A DNA stretch of 64,000 bases from Candidatus Obscuribacterales bacterium (GCA_020050685.1 JAGVKG010000026.1:1-64000); one strand, 5' to 3'. Shown: positions 54,782 to 63,052, counted from the first letter of the stretch. Numbers and translations: made by a program. The notes: generated by a model from the sequence alone, not told the origin.

Positions 54782-55993
54782 TTAATCCAACCATTCTATA
54801 GCTGAATGAAGTAAGAACTCTTCTACGGGGATGCCACCACTACCAACCAGCAATGTCTTTTTGGTGCCAAACGATTGCGAAAATGCCAACAATCCCGAAG
54901 GCATCTCCTTTGGCAAACCGCTTTTAACTTCAATTGCGAAAAGTTTGCGTCCTTTTCGCAGAACAAAGTCAACTTCACGGTTACGCTCTCTCCAGTAAAA
55001 CAACTCCATATCCTGATTATGAGCAATATTCACCAGATGTGCTCCGACCGCAGACTCGACTAATCGCCCCCACGTTTTTCCGTCTGCCTTTGCTTCAGCC
55101 TGCGTTACTCGCATTTGAGCAGACATCAAAGCTGTGTTCAATACCTGCAACTTCGGACTTGAGGCCCGACTACGTACAGGAACTGTTGAGAATTTGGAAA
55201 TACCGACGATGAGCCCAGCACCGGCAAGCAAATCGAGATAGTGCGCAAGTGTGGTTGTATTGCCTGCGTCATGCAATTGCCCAAGCATCTTTGTATAAGA
55301 CAGAACCTGCCCGGAATACTGGCAGCCAAGCTCAAAAAGACGCCTGAGCAAAACAGGTTTGTCCACGCGGGTAAGAAGCAGGACATCGCGTGATATTGTG
55401 GTTTCAATCAGGGAATCCAAAATGTACCGGCGCCAACGCATAGGATCACTTACTAATGGTGCAGCGCCTGGATAGCCGCCAAAATAAAGAAACTGCTCCA
55501 GCGAGAATCCAAAGGCGGATTTCATTTCTGCAAAAGACCAATGTGTTAAGCGCAATACCTCAAACCGTCCTGACAAGCTTTCGCCCAGTCCACGCTCCAC
55601 GAGAAGAGGCGCAGAGCCAAGAATGATCACATGAAGTTTCAATTTCGCTCTTGTATCTTCGTCCCACAAACGTTTAACCTCCTCCGACCAACCTGGAATC
55701 TTTTGAATTTCATCAAGAGCCAGTACTGCTTGCCCGCGACCAGCCTCGCGAGCCATAAAACGGGCTCGTTCCCACTGAGTAACAAGCCAGGCAATATCTT
55801 TGAGAGTGGGTTCATCAGCAGAGACAAAAAGACTGGGACAGGTTAGCTTTCGCAAGACCTGCTCTACAAGAGTCGTCTTGCCAACCTGACGAGGACCAGC
55901 AACCACCTGGAGAAAGCGCCGCGGCTCCTTAAGGCGCGCCAAAAGCGTAGCGCCTTGATGCCTTTGAAATAATCGATTTGACGTTTTACTCAT
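54782..55993 (-). CDS. AAA_14/DUF4143 ATPase
   Basis: A 403-residue ATPase with an N-terminal P-loop (VVAGPRQVGKTTLVEQVL, about residue 30-48), Walker B-like VLALDEIQKIPGW (about 90), a sensor region (LHVIILGSAPLL) and a C-terminal DUF4143 domain. The latter ends in a PD-(D/E)XK-like core: WRERNREVDFVLRKGRKLFAIEVKSG (Glu-Val-Asp ... Glu-Val-Lys). The family is widespread and poorly characterised, often scattered like accessory or selfish genes. The start codon lies inside a palindrome and no Shine-Dalgarno sequence is visible; no other in-frame ATG precedes the P-loop. Confidence 0.9.
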   Translation of the reverse strand: MSKTSNRLFQRHQGATLLARLKEPRRFLQVVAGPRQVGKTTLVEQVLRKLTCPSLFVSADEPTLKDIAWLVTQWERARFMAREAGRGQAVLALDEIQKIPGWSEEVKRLWDEDTRAKLKLHVIILGSAPLLVERGLGESLSGRFEVLRLTHWSFAEMKSAFGFSLEQFLYFGGYPGAAPLVSDPMRWRRYILDSLIETTISRDVLLLTRVDKPVLLRRLFELGCQYSGQVLSYTKMLGQLHDAGNTTTLAHYLDLLAGAGLIVGISKFSTVPVRSRASSPKLQVLNTALMSAQMRVTQAEAKADGKTWGRLVESAVGAHLVNIAHNQDMELFYWRERNREVDFVLRKGRKLFAIEVKSGLPKEMPSGLLAFSQSFGTKKTLLVGSGGIPVEEFLLHSAIEWLD

Positions 55994-56005
55994 TATAATG
56001 AGTAA
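55986..56005. promoter_or_regulatory. Perfect 20-bp palindrome over the DUF4143 ATPase start codon
   Basis: Half-site TTACTCATTA plus its exact reverse complement. The ATG of the ATPase gene (55993-55991) is within it. Together with the second site 22 bp away it looks like an operator for tight, possibly autogenous, control. Confidence 0.6.
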
Positions 56006-56029
56006 TTTTACTCAATATAATGAGTAAAA
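56006..56029. promoter_or_regulatory. Second near-identical palindrome upstream of the DUF4143 ATPase
   Basis: Arms TTTTACTCA and TGAGTAAAA (9 bp) around ATATAA. Its core differs from site 1 at one base. The centres of the two sites are 22 bp apart, about two helical turns, so bound dimers would sit on the same face. Confidence 0.6.
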
Positions 56030-56087
56030 TCAAGTTGCCCAGGCGACCAACAAACTTCGCATACGGCAAATGGAACCAAAGCCAAGA

Positions 56088-56219
56088 TCAGGATTCTCGC
56101 GATGCTGAACGCCGTCTCTTCTGTTCAAGCAATTGCACTCGTCTCTCAAGATCTTCAATACGCTTATCAAATCCAACCGTCTTCCTCGCTGGATCATAAC
56201 GTGCCTCCGCCTCCGCCAA
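56088..56219 (-). pseudogene. Possible remnant or tiny ORF: coiled-coil C-terminus
   Basis: A frame without ATG reads LLAEAEARYDPARKTVGFDK followed by RIEDLERRVQLLEQ and a basic end before TGA. The heptad-like charged pattern looks protein-like rather than random. It lacks a ribosome site and has an in-frame TGA shortly upstream; only a TTG could start it. It may be the tail of a decayed gene formerly upstream of the ATPase. Confidence 0.25.
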
Positions 56220-56303
56220 GAGTACATTCGGCTGGTGATTTCACCATTGCGGCGGGCAATTTAATCTAATAGCATCAGGACACCCTAGTGCACGGTGAAC
56301 ACA

Positions 56304-56585
56304 ATGACTGGACTAGCATTTATATTAATCCTGATCACAATAACCTTAACGCTTACGTCCAGCGGTAAAATCTGGCTGTACGGACGAGACCGCATGTTTT
56401 GCTGCGTAGCAATACAAATGATGATGGGTTTTCTTCTGTGTTTTCCTAAAGCCGACGACTACTGCTTTCTGTACGCATTCATTTCATTTATATGTACATT
56501 TTGGGCTCGCTACGGTTGGCTTTTCTATTCCAAACGCCAATACCGCCGCTGCACATGCGGCGCGATCAATTGTCGCTTAATGTAG
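56304..56585 (+). CDS. Small membrane protein (93 aa), hypothetical
   Basis: Start at ATG 56304 (a GTG nine bases upstream is also in frame). The sequence has a strong N-terminal hydrophobic helix (LAFILILITITLTLTSSG), then CVAIQMMMGFLLCFP and FLYAFISFICTFWARYGWLF, giving about three membrane segments. It ends in a Cys-rich, basic tail (RRCTCGAINC). No Shine-Dalgarno sequence is clear. It converges on the next gene with 3 bp between stops, which supports a real gene, but it remains uncertain. Confidence 0.45.
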   Translation: MTGLAFILILITITLTLTSSGKIWLYGRDRMFCCVAIQMMMGFLLCFPKADDYCFLYAFISFICTFWARYGWLFYSKRQYRRCTCGAINCRLM

Positions 56586-56588
56586 GCG

Positions 56589-57068
56589 TTATTCTAAATT
56601 TTGTTTGCAGTTGCGCAGGCGTTCGGATGCGGACTTTGAATTGTCGGCGTCGGGGGCAAGTTGCAAATATTGCTCGAAGGAACTTGTGGCTGCTTGCCAT
56701 TCCTTATCGTTTTCTTGCATGGCTCCCAGTTCGTAGAATGCGGGGGCATAGCCAGGATCTACTTCGGTTGAGCGTTGAAATTCTGATTTAGCATCAGAGA
56801 GTTTGCCTTTTTTCTTAAGCGCTCGTCCAAGAGCAACGTGCGGAGCACCGGCTTCGGGATGCTTTTTCAATTCAGCAGAAAACATGCCGACCGCCTGATC
56901 AACTTCGCCAATCGAAAGTTGATGATTGGCTTTTTCCAGGCGTTTATCCCAATCAATCGGCGCTGCAGAGAACGCCTTGGTTGGGAAGAAGGCGCTCTCG
57001 CAAATGAGAGCGCCCGATGCGATACCCACGAAGCTTAGCAAAGCCAAGCGAGCCTGCTTATTAAGCAT
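56589..57068 (-). CDS. Exported TPR protein (159 aa)
   Basis: AAGGGA eight bases before the ATG. The signal segment (LALLSFVGIASGALICESAF) is followed by three tetratricopeptide repeats: RLEKANHQLSIGEVDQAVGM, VALGRALKKKGKLSDAKSEF and YELGAMQENDKEWQAATSSF. It is the last of five minus-strand envelope genes, 18 bp after the CsgG-like gene. It is probably a periplasmic scaffold or partner for that protein (inferred). Confidence 0.82.
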   Translation of the reverse strand: MLNKQARLALLSFVGIASGALICESAFFPTKAFSAAPIDWDKRLEKANHQLSIGEVDQAVGMFSAELKKHPEAGAPHVALGRALKKKGKLSDAKSEFQRSTEVDPGYAPAFYELGAMQENDKEWQAATSSFEQYLQLAPDADNSKSASERLRNCKQNLE

Positions 57069-57086
57069 GTTATCGTCCCTTATAAG

Positions 57087-58193
57087 TTACTGGATCTTTG
57101 AACCAGACTTGAGTCCAACCGAACCGGCAGATGTTCCGCTCGAGCTCTTGGTTGTGGTTGAGCTTGAATTGACTGGTGTGAGCAAGATTGCCGAAACATC
57201 AGTTGTTGCGGAAAGCTTCTTGACGTTGTCGCCAACCACGAGGTTGGAACCGCGCTCGACATTACCGGTAGACGAAGTTGCATCAACTTCGGTCAAAGAA
57301 ATCACGGCTACAGGAGAGGTAACTTCTTTGAGCACTTTACCAGTACTTGGATCTTTGACAGTCTTAGTGATGCGCTCTACTTGAAGGTGATCGCCGACTT
57401 TGAGTCCGTTGTTTTTGCCGACGTTGATAATCACGGTTGAACCGGTCACGTCTGCAACTTTGCCTTGAACGCTTTCAGCAATTAGGGATTGATTGTCTGG
57501 AATCTTGGCTGCCATGGCAGTCAATTGTGTGGTGATTTGATCAACAGCGGCGAGTGTTGCTTCACCGGCAATTGAACTTGCAAAATTGGATGCATCCCAC
57601 CAGTTACCACCCCAGCTGCCGCCCATGGATGCGCCGCTGCGCTTCGATTGTCCTGAGCCGTTAACTGCGCTAAGAATTTCACCGGTGTTGATATCGATGA
57701 CGCGAGCATCAATTGCAACTTTGCATTTCTGCTTGTGCACGCTCAAGCCACCAAATCCACCGAGTCCACCGACGAAAGGAATGTAACCACTGGCTGCACT
57801 CAATGGTGCGCCGATGTTGGTGTTGCTCTTTTCGAAACCGAATTGCGTAACCGTTCCACAAATGATTGCATCGACGCCGAGCAATTTACCGATTTTGGCG
57901 GCAGTTGCTGAATCAGCGCGGTCACTGTTGGAGAGATTTTGTTCTTTGAGAATTGCGTCGATCATTTCGCGTTCGCAAACGGAATATGTTCCGTCGTTGA
58001 CCAATCGAGTGATCATCAAACTGACGATACCCTTACCAACGTCTGCACTTCCGACTTCACTGGAAACGGAACCGTAGTTAAACGGCATAACAGCGATTCG
58101 GCGCTTTGCGCTTGCAAGAGTGGAGGCGGGGAATATGAGGGTTGCCACCATATATAGTGTCACAAGTAATGCTGACTTTTTGCCGAACTTCAT
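57087..58193 (-). CDS. CsgG/HfaB-like outer-membrane assembly protein
   Basis: A 368-residue exported protein (signal ending STLASA) with the CsgG pattern: RRIAVMPFNYGSV, DVGKGIVSLMITRLVNDGTYSVCEREMIDAILKEQNLS, KIGKLLGVDAIICGTVTQFGFE, and ARVIDINTGEILSAVNGSGQSKRSG. In curli systems CsgG forms the secretion pore; related proteins make holdfast anchors or lipoprotein complexes. The usual lipobox Cys after the signal is absent (STLASAKRR). A second, beta-rich domain (residues 245-330, VADVTGSTVIINVGKNNGLKVGD) resembles the FlgT-C type seen in other CsgG-like proteins. A Ser/Thr/Gly tail follows. No csgA/B/E/F lies nearby. Confidence 0.85.
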   Translation of the reverse strand: MKFGKKSALLVTLYMVATLIFPASTLASAKRRIAVMPFNYGSVSSEVGSADVGKGIVSLMITRLVNDGTYSVCEREMIDAILKEQNLSNSDRADSATAAKIGKLLGVDAIICGTVTQFGFEKSNTNIGAPLSAASGYIPFVGGLGGFGGLSVHKQKCKVAIDARVIDINTGEILSAVNGSGQSKRSGASMGGSWGGNWWDASNFASSIAGEATLAAVDQITTQLTAMAAKIPDNQSLIAESVQGKVADVTGSTVIINVGKNNGLKVGDHLQVERITKTVKDPSTGKVLKEVTSPVAVISLTEVDATSSTGNVERGSNLVVGDNVKKLSATTDVSAILLTPVNSSSTTTKSSSGTSAGSVGLKSGSKIQ

Positions 58194-58306
58194 TTCAATC
58201 TACTCCTGCCACAATTAGTGGCGGTCGGAAAACACGTTATTCGTAAACGAGCAATGGATGACAATTTTACCGTATGGCAGCCTAAGTTGGCCTTATCTAT
58301 ATAGAT

Positions 58307-59233
58307 CTAATGGGTCGATCTAATGGCAGCCTCTTGAGCCTCGATTGCCCGACGCCGCGCCTCCAAAGACCGCTTCTCGGCTGCCAGAGCCTTCAATTGA
58401 GCGCTTGATTGCGCTTGAGAAACCGATGCCGGGGTTGACTTATTTTTTGCTAATGTGGGGCGAGAATAAGAGGCAATTAGGCTAACTGCCGTTTGGTGGC
58501 GCTTGGACTTTCGGTCGACTTGGCGCAGGTCGGCAATTGCTTGTTGGTACTTTCCTTGCTTGGCTAACGCCTTCGCTTCAGTAACTAAATTGAATGCTGC
58601 CTTTTCCATCTCTAGCTGATCGACCAACGTATGTGCCGGCCAAAAGTGCGGACTATTGCGCGTGATCGTCATAACCGTTGTTAACGCTTCGTCGTATTTG
58701 TCTTCCGCAGCAAGAGCTTTAGCCTGCGCTATTTTGTCGCGCGCGTCTATTTCCGTGAACACGGCATCTTCAATTGGTTGCACAGCGCGCTGCGTGAGAT
58801 TTGCCACCACTTCATTCATTGCCGAAGTAACCAACGCTTTGTTGATTTGCGTTTGACCTGAGACGCTGAAGTCCTGCTTGTTTGCTTGAGCAGAAAATTT
58901 ACTCAGTACGGCATCGCCCTTTGCTGTTTCAACAGATACAGTGCCGTTGACACGAACGGACAAAGCGCTCGTGTCGATGTGATCTTCCACGCGACAGGTA
59001 ACGTACCAATCCGGATTTACAGTCGAAAGCACAATACTTGGATCTTCCTGCAGTTGCTCTGTTAACGCATCAACTAGCTGCTGCTCGATTCCGCTACCGG
59101 AGGCGGCAACAATTGCGATTCTTACCGGTCTTGGGGCCGAATGAGGCGTCGCGAAACTTATGCAGGAAAATCCAAATCCAATAAATAATGCCAATGCGAA
59201 CCCGAGACAGAAAATAATTTTGTGCGCCTTCAC
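58307..59233 (-). CDS. Exported protein with TPR-like and coiled-coil regions
   Basis: A 308-residue protein with GTG start (GAGGG upstream) and signal peptide (IIFCLGFALALFIGFGFSC). Residues 35-150 have an alternating alpha/beta pattern (VRIAIVAASGSGIEQQLVDALTEQLQ; YVTCRVEDHID) like the N-domains of LPP20/CsgG-associated proteins. Residues 165-240 are TPR-like (AKALAAEDKYDEALTTVMTI; EAKALAKQGKYQQAIADLRQ). The C-terminus is a charged coil (LKALAAEKRSLEARRRAIEAQ). Its place just upstream of the CsgG-like gene suggests they work together; function is unknown. Confidence 0.75.
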   Translation of the reverse strand: MKAHKIIFCLGFALALFIGFGFSCISFATPHSAPRPVRIAIVAASGSGIEQQLVDALTEQLQEDPSIVLSTVNPDWYVTCRVEDHIDTSALSVRVNGTVSVETAKGDAVLSKFSAQANKQDFSVSGQTQINKALVTSAMNEVVANLTQRAVQPIEDAVFTEIDARDKIAQAKALAAEDKYDEALTTVMTITRNSPHFWPAHTLVDQLEMEKAAFNLVTEAKALAKQGKYQQAIADLRQVDRKSKRHQTAVSLIASYSRPTLAKNKSTPASVSQAQSSAQLKALAAEKRSLEARRRAIEAQEAAIRSTH

Positions 59234-60303
59234 CGTAATACCCTCGTTGATGCTGATGATACTTTCGCTGGGATGTGGTCATTCAACCAACCAGACAATA
59301 ATTGAATAACACTTTCTTGAACATCGGGATCGTTGTCTTGAAACTCTTCCAAGATCAAATGCCTGGCTTGATCTACAAAAACAAGTTTGCTGTCTTTGCA
59401 AGGAATTTCTTCAATCAATTCAATTTGACCTTCATGCTTTACCAGAGCGTCGCCGACGCCTTGCAACATGAGCACAGGTGTTGTGGCAATCTTCTTTGCA
59501 GCTTTGTGATTCTCCGCCATGAAACTTTGAAATGCCATAAGCTCAACCGGCGACAATTGCAAACGACCAAATGCTTTCAGATCGGCGATCCATTTTGTTT
59601 CAAGTTCTTGTTGTTTTTGCGCAGACTCTTGCTTGCTTTGTGCCGATTGAATTTGACCAGCCGCGACTTTGGTTGTCGCCGAACGCCCGACGACAATTTC
59701 GGTTACATCCATGTCTTTCTTTGCACCACCGAGCAAATGCAGACCTACTTTTAGTGAGTCTTTGCCCGTGTTGTATCGTTCGCCTGCGGGCACGCAGCAA
59801 ATCAAACCATCAACGAGTTTCGGATACAACGACGTTGCCTGAAGTGAAACGCCACCACCCATTGATTCACCAACGAGAAAGACCGGGACTCCAGGATGTT
59901 GGGTACGAATAAATTCAAGCGCGCTTTCAACATCCTTGAGAGCGCCTGGGAAATCTATGCGTCCGTGATCGTTTATTTGCGCGTCAACGTGAAACGATCC
60001 GAAGCCACGAACATCGACAGCGTAAACTCCATAGCCGAGCTTGGACATGCGTTCGCCGAATGTAGCGAATGCTCCCTTGTGCAAGCCGAGTCCATGAACA
60101 CAAAGCAAATATGCCTTTGGTTTATTCGCCTCATCCACCCATGCTATCCATGGTGTGACTCCCGCTTCGGGCTGTTTGGATTTTCCTTGAACCTGCGGCA
60201 CAAGATCTTCTTTGTCCATTTCCATGAGCTGCGCAAACGCAATCGTGCAGGAAGAAACTGCAAGTGCAAACGCGCTGAGCAAAACGAGTTTCGTCTTTAC
60301 CAT
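59230..60303 (-). CDS. Exported alpha/beta hydrolase (monoacylglycerol-lipase-like)
   Basis: A 357-residue serine hydrolase with a signal peptide (LVLLSAFALAVSSCTIAFA). The alpha/beta core shows the oxyanion region LLCVHGLGLHKGAF, then VDVRGFGSF, the nucleophile elbow VGESMGGG (Ser), the late acid in MLQGVGDALV (Asp), and HLILEE (His). A cap insertion rich in Gln/Lys/Ser lies between residues 210 and 250. This order fits the Hydrolase_4 family, which acts on monoacylglycerols or other esters. It overlaps the downstream gene by 4 bp and the upstream TPR/matrixin gene by 7 bp. Confidence 0.88.
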   Translation of the reverse strand: MVKTKLVLLSAFALAVSSCTIAFAQLMEMDKEDLVPQVQGKSKQPEAGVTPWIAWVDEANKPKAYLLCVHGLGLHKGAFATFGERMSKLGYGVYAVDVRGFGSFHVDAQINDHGRIDFPGALKDVESALEFIRTQHPGVPVFLVGESMGGGVSLQATSLYPKLVDGLICCVPAGERYNTGKDSLKVGLHLLGGAKKDMDVTEIVVGRSATTKVAAGQIQSAQSKQESAQKQQELETKWIADLKAFGRLQLSPVELMAFQSFMAENHKAAKKIATTPVLMLQGVGDALVKHEGQIELIEEIPCKDSKLVFVDQARHLILEEFQDNDPDVQESVIQLLSGWLNDHIPAKVSSASTRVLR

Positions 60304-62411
60304 TTGGCCATACTCACTTGCGGAACGCCCGTGTAAAGTTTTTGAATTGTTGCTGAATCACGCGACGATATCGAAAGCTTGGATGTTGCCGGTGGAAGCG
60401 AACAGAACATAACATCCTGCGGCTTCGGGCTGTGTCCGGCTATGCCAAGCGCGTGGCCAATTTGATGCAAGCAAACAACTCTCAACTGGTTCGGGCTAAG
60501 CGGCGTATCGCCAGTCGGTCCTTTTGTCAGAATCGTAATGGTGGCATGACTGATTTTTGTGCCACCATGCTGAACGCTAGTTTCGCCACCCTCCAAAGGA
60601 GAAATTTTGGAGGCATCGTCTGTCCACGCACATTCTATGTCGGAACCATTAGCACTTTTCACCAATTGAAAGCGTACCTTTTGTTGACAGGCTGTTTCCC
60701 ACTGCTTGAAGCTATCAGCAAGGAAACCTGCGTACTCATCCTTGAAGCCGGGCGTACCGGTGCCGGATGCAATGTAAACTTTGATCGTGCTCTTGTCGGA
60801 AGGCCAACGCGATGGACCCTCATTACTTGCGTGACTGGCATAAGTGAAATAATCATTCGGCGTTTGTGCGCCTGATTGCTCAACTGTCGCTTGCTCTTTC
60901 AGCTCCTTGTCCAGGTGCGATTTTATTTCTTGCACTTTGGCAACAAGCTTCTGATTAGGGAAGCGCTGGATAAACTCACCATAAGTTGCAGCGGCTTCTT
61001 TCAACTGACCACCAATTTGAAGCGTGCCTGCAAGATTCAACCAAGCAGCAGGACGCGACGCATCAATAGATATTGCTTTGCGCAATTGTGATTCAGCATC
61101 GCTTAGTTGTCCGAGCTGCGAATACGCCAAACCTAAATTGGAATGCGCCGACACAAGCTCCGGATAAATCACGAGAGCATTTTTGAGAATCTGTACTGCC
61201 ATCGTATATTTTTCTTCGCGTATCAATTCATAAGCATTGTTAGCGAGCGTCATCGCCTTGAATTGCTCAGGCGATATGAGGCGACCACCAGCAAGATATT
61301 GAATCTTGCCCGACTTTTCGTTTGAAGGGATTGGGACTGAAGCAGTTTGGGTCGTTGTGCTCTTCGACTCCACTGGCTTCGTCGCAGGAACTTCCTTCAC
61401 CTTGATCGGCGCAGGTTCTTCTTTCTTTTGTGCAACAGGTGCTTCCTTCCTCTGTACAACTACAGGCACCTCTGGCCTTGAGGCAACCACTGGCACTTCT
61501 TGCTGTGGTACAATCTCAGTTACTTCCTTCTTCGGAGTAATTATCTGACCAGTAACTTTGAGAGTCGAGACCGGCGAACTCGGCTGAACTGCAACTTGCG
61601 TTTTTGCCGGAGCATCAACCACAGGCTTTTCCGAAAGAGGCGGAGCCGCCTTACCCAACTTCTGATAGATGTACTGCAAGTTAGCAGTAGCAGAATCAAT
61701 TGCTGTGGGCGTATCACCTGCTGCAGTGAGCACCGACACCGCACGTTCGGCAAGCGGTTCTGCTTCAGAATATTTGCCAATGTACGCCAAACACGACGCA
61801 TAAGAATTCAATGCCCAACCAAAGCGTGCGCTATTTGCACCGCTTGTGTGCTCTTCAATATCCACCAATTGCCGATAGCATTCTTGCGCAGTTGCATAAT
61901 CGGAATCGAGCATCGCGTAAGTTGCCATCGCCGGCAAAATCGTAGTCAGTCTTTCGTCGCGCGCACCATAGTGCTTAGTCCAAATCTTGCGCACACGCTT
62001 TAAAAGCAACACCGCCATCTGATGCTTGCCCAACTGCTCATGCGCTGTAGCAAGACCTTGGAGCGTATTGCCGATGTCGATGCTCTCGGGATCCCCCAAC
62101 TTATCTTGCACCTTCAACGCCCGCTCAAAATATTGCTGAGCATTCGCCCAGTCTTCCTGCTTCAATCGCAGCTCCGCGACCTCATAGTAAGTCTTCGCCA
62201 AGCGCGGATCGTTTGCCTGAAACTTCGCAGTCTGCTTCAAAGCCTCTGCCAGCTCATTTTGCGCCTCGTCAAAATTCCCTTCGCTCTCTGCCTTCGTCCC
62301 CGCACTAAAATGACTCTCCCATTGCGCATCCTTTGCGCAAATAGGCAGAGCCTCCGCCGCAACAAGTATGACAGAAAGTACACCGGCAACCAGACGACCA
62401 CTCTGACGCAT
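60297..62411 (-). CDS. Exported TPR protein with C-terminal matrixin-like domain (Glu to Gln at the active site)
   Basis: The start at 62411 is chosen because it has GAGG at good spacing and begins the signal peptide (LVAGVLSVILVAAEALPICA); an upstream Met lacks both. The 704 residues hold a first TPR block (about 30-255), a Pro/Val/Lys/Glu-rich linker (about 285-375), a second TPR block (about 395-500), and a matrixin-like domain (about 550-704) that starts STIKVYIASGTGTPGF. The zinc motif is HQIGHALGIAGHS at 649-661: the histidines and the GHS turn are present, but the general-base Glu is Gln650 (CAA, one base from GAA). A downstream Met turn (PQDVMF) is kept. It may bind zinc without cleaving peptides. 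It is the first gene of a five-gene operon. Confidence 0.85.
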   Translation of the reverse strand: MRQSGRLVAGVLSVILVAAEALPICAKDAQWESHFSAGTKAESEGNFDEAQNELAEALKQTAKFQANDPRLAKTYYEVAELRLKQEDWANAQQYFERALKVQDKLGDPESIDIGNTLQGLATAHEQLGKHQMAVLLLKRVRKIWTKHYGARDERLTTILPAMATYAMLDSDYATAQECYRQLVDIEEHTSGANSARFGWALNSYASCLAYIGKYSEAEPLAERAVSVLTAAGDTPTAIDSATANLQYIYQKLGKAAPPLSEKPVVDAPAKTQVAVQPSSPVSTLKVTGQIITPKKEVTEIVPQQEVPVVASRPEVPVVVQRKEAPVAQKKEEPAPIKVKEVPATKPVESKSTTTQTASVPIPSNEKSGKIQYLAGGRLISPEQFKAMTLANNAYELIREEKYTMAVQILKNALVIYPELVSAHSNLGLAYSQLGQLSDAESQLRKAISIDASRPAAWLNLAGTLQIGGQLKEAAATYGEFIQRFPNQKLVAKVQEIKSHLDKELKEQATVEQSGAQTPNDYFTYASHASNEGPSRWPSDKSTIKVYIASGTGTPGFKDEYAGFLADSFKQWETACQQKVRFQLVKSANGSDIECAWTDDASKISPLEGGETSVQHGGTKISHATITILTKGPTGDTPLSPNQLRVVCLHQIGHALGIAGHSPKPQDVMFCSLPPATSKLSISSRDSATIQKLYTGVPQVSMAKW

Positions 62412-62525
62412 ATTAGACCTCGATTGAAACGAACAGAACCCCCATTTTACGAGGTTTGTCACGCCCCAATGATAAAAAGGCAATCAGAATTGTCCCCGAC
62501 TCGAGCCCTGCGGATCCGAGCGGTT

Positions 62526-62825
62526 TCACTTGTCTTCAAATTTCAACTTACCGAGGTCACGCTTGCCGTGCACCACTCGTATTACTTCGATTGCATCGCC
62601 GCTTTGGCGGTAAAAGATTACGTAATTGCCTTCAGTTACACTGCGAACGTTTGGAAACAACTCATCACGCTTTCGCCCAATGCCGGGGCTCTCTGCGAGC
62701 AAATTGCATTTTTCTTTTAGACGTCCAACGAAGTTGTGAGCAGCGGTAACGTTATCCTTGGCAATATAATCACCGATGTTCTTTAGATCTTGAAGCGCCA
62801 ACCTTGTGAACTGTAGTCGGCTCAC
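62526..62825 (-). CDS. parE: ParE/RelE-family toxin
   Basis: A 99-residue toxin of the ParE/RelE fold: LQFTRLALQDLKNIGDYIAK, the helix AHNFVGRLKEKCNLLAESPG, GIGRKRDELFPNVRSVTEGNYVIFYR and the last strand AIEVIRVVHGKRDL. The pattern is ParE-like (gyrase poison) rather than a RelE ribosome nuclease. Its GTG start overlaps the antitoxin stop (GTGA), the usual antitoxin-first arrangement. Confidence 0.87.
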   Translation of the reverse strand: MSRLQFTRLALQDLKNIGDYIAKDNVTAAHNFVGRLKEKCNLLAESPGIGRKRDELFPNVRSVTEGNYVIFYRQSGDAIEVIRVVHGKRDLGKLKFEDK

Positions 62826-63052
62826 ACCTGATCACCATTAGTCTGATATCGCTTTGCCAGTTCCGAAAAGACCTCATCCCCATCAATCAATTCGCCCCTG
62901 TCAGCCTGATCAACACCTATTTGAATCTCATGACGTAGCCATTGCAGCTTCATCTCGTCCATTAACCGCTCCTGCTCGCCCGGAGTGAGCTGATTAGCAA
63001 GCTTCAATATCTGACTCACAATTGTCTTATCATCTGATTTTGGCTGAGCCAT
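62822..63052 (-). CDS. parD: ParD-like antitoxin
   Basis: A 76-residue partner of the toxin. The Met at 63052 is chosen because AAGAGGT precedes it and the residues upstream do not look protein-like. The N-terminus is helical (KTIVSQILKLANQLTPGEQERLMDEMKL). The C-terminus has the typical toxin-binding signature IGVDQADRGELIDGDEVFSEL found in ParD and related antitoxins. The N-terminal DNA-binding type (RHH or other) is not clear from sequence. It should repress its own promoter together with the toxin. Confidence 0.83.
   Translation of the reverse strand: MAQPKSDDKTIVSQILKLANQLTPGEQERLMDEMKLQWLRHEIQIGVDQADRGELIDGDEVFSELAKRYQTNGDQV

Larger units (their letters stand above)
55994..56303. other. 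Intergenic region with a possible gene remnant
   Basis: About 300 bp between the DUF4143 ATPase and a small membrane ORF. The first 36 bp hold the tandem palindromes. Positions 56088-56219 on the minus strand contain a coiled-coil-like reading frame, listed separately. The remainder shows nothing convincing. Confidence 0.5.

Noticed and set aside
56030-56227. 65-residue minus-strand frame beginning MYSWRRRRHVM
   Set aside because: Arg-rich, no homology-like pattern and no ribosome site. A different frame in the same stretch looks more protein-like.
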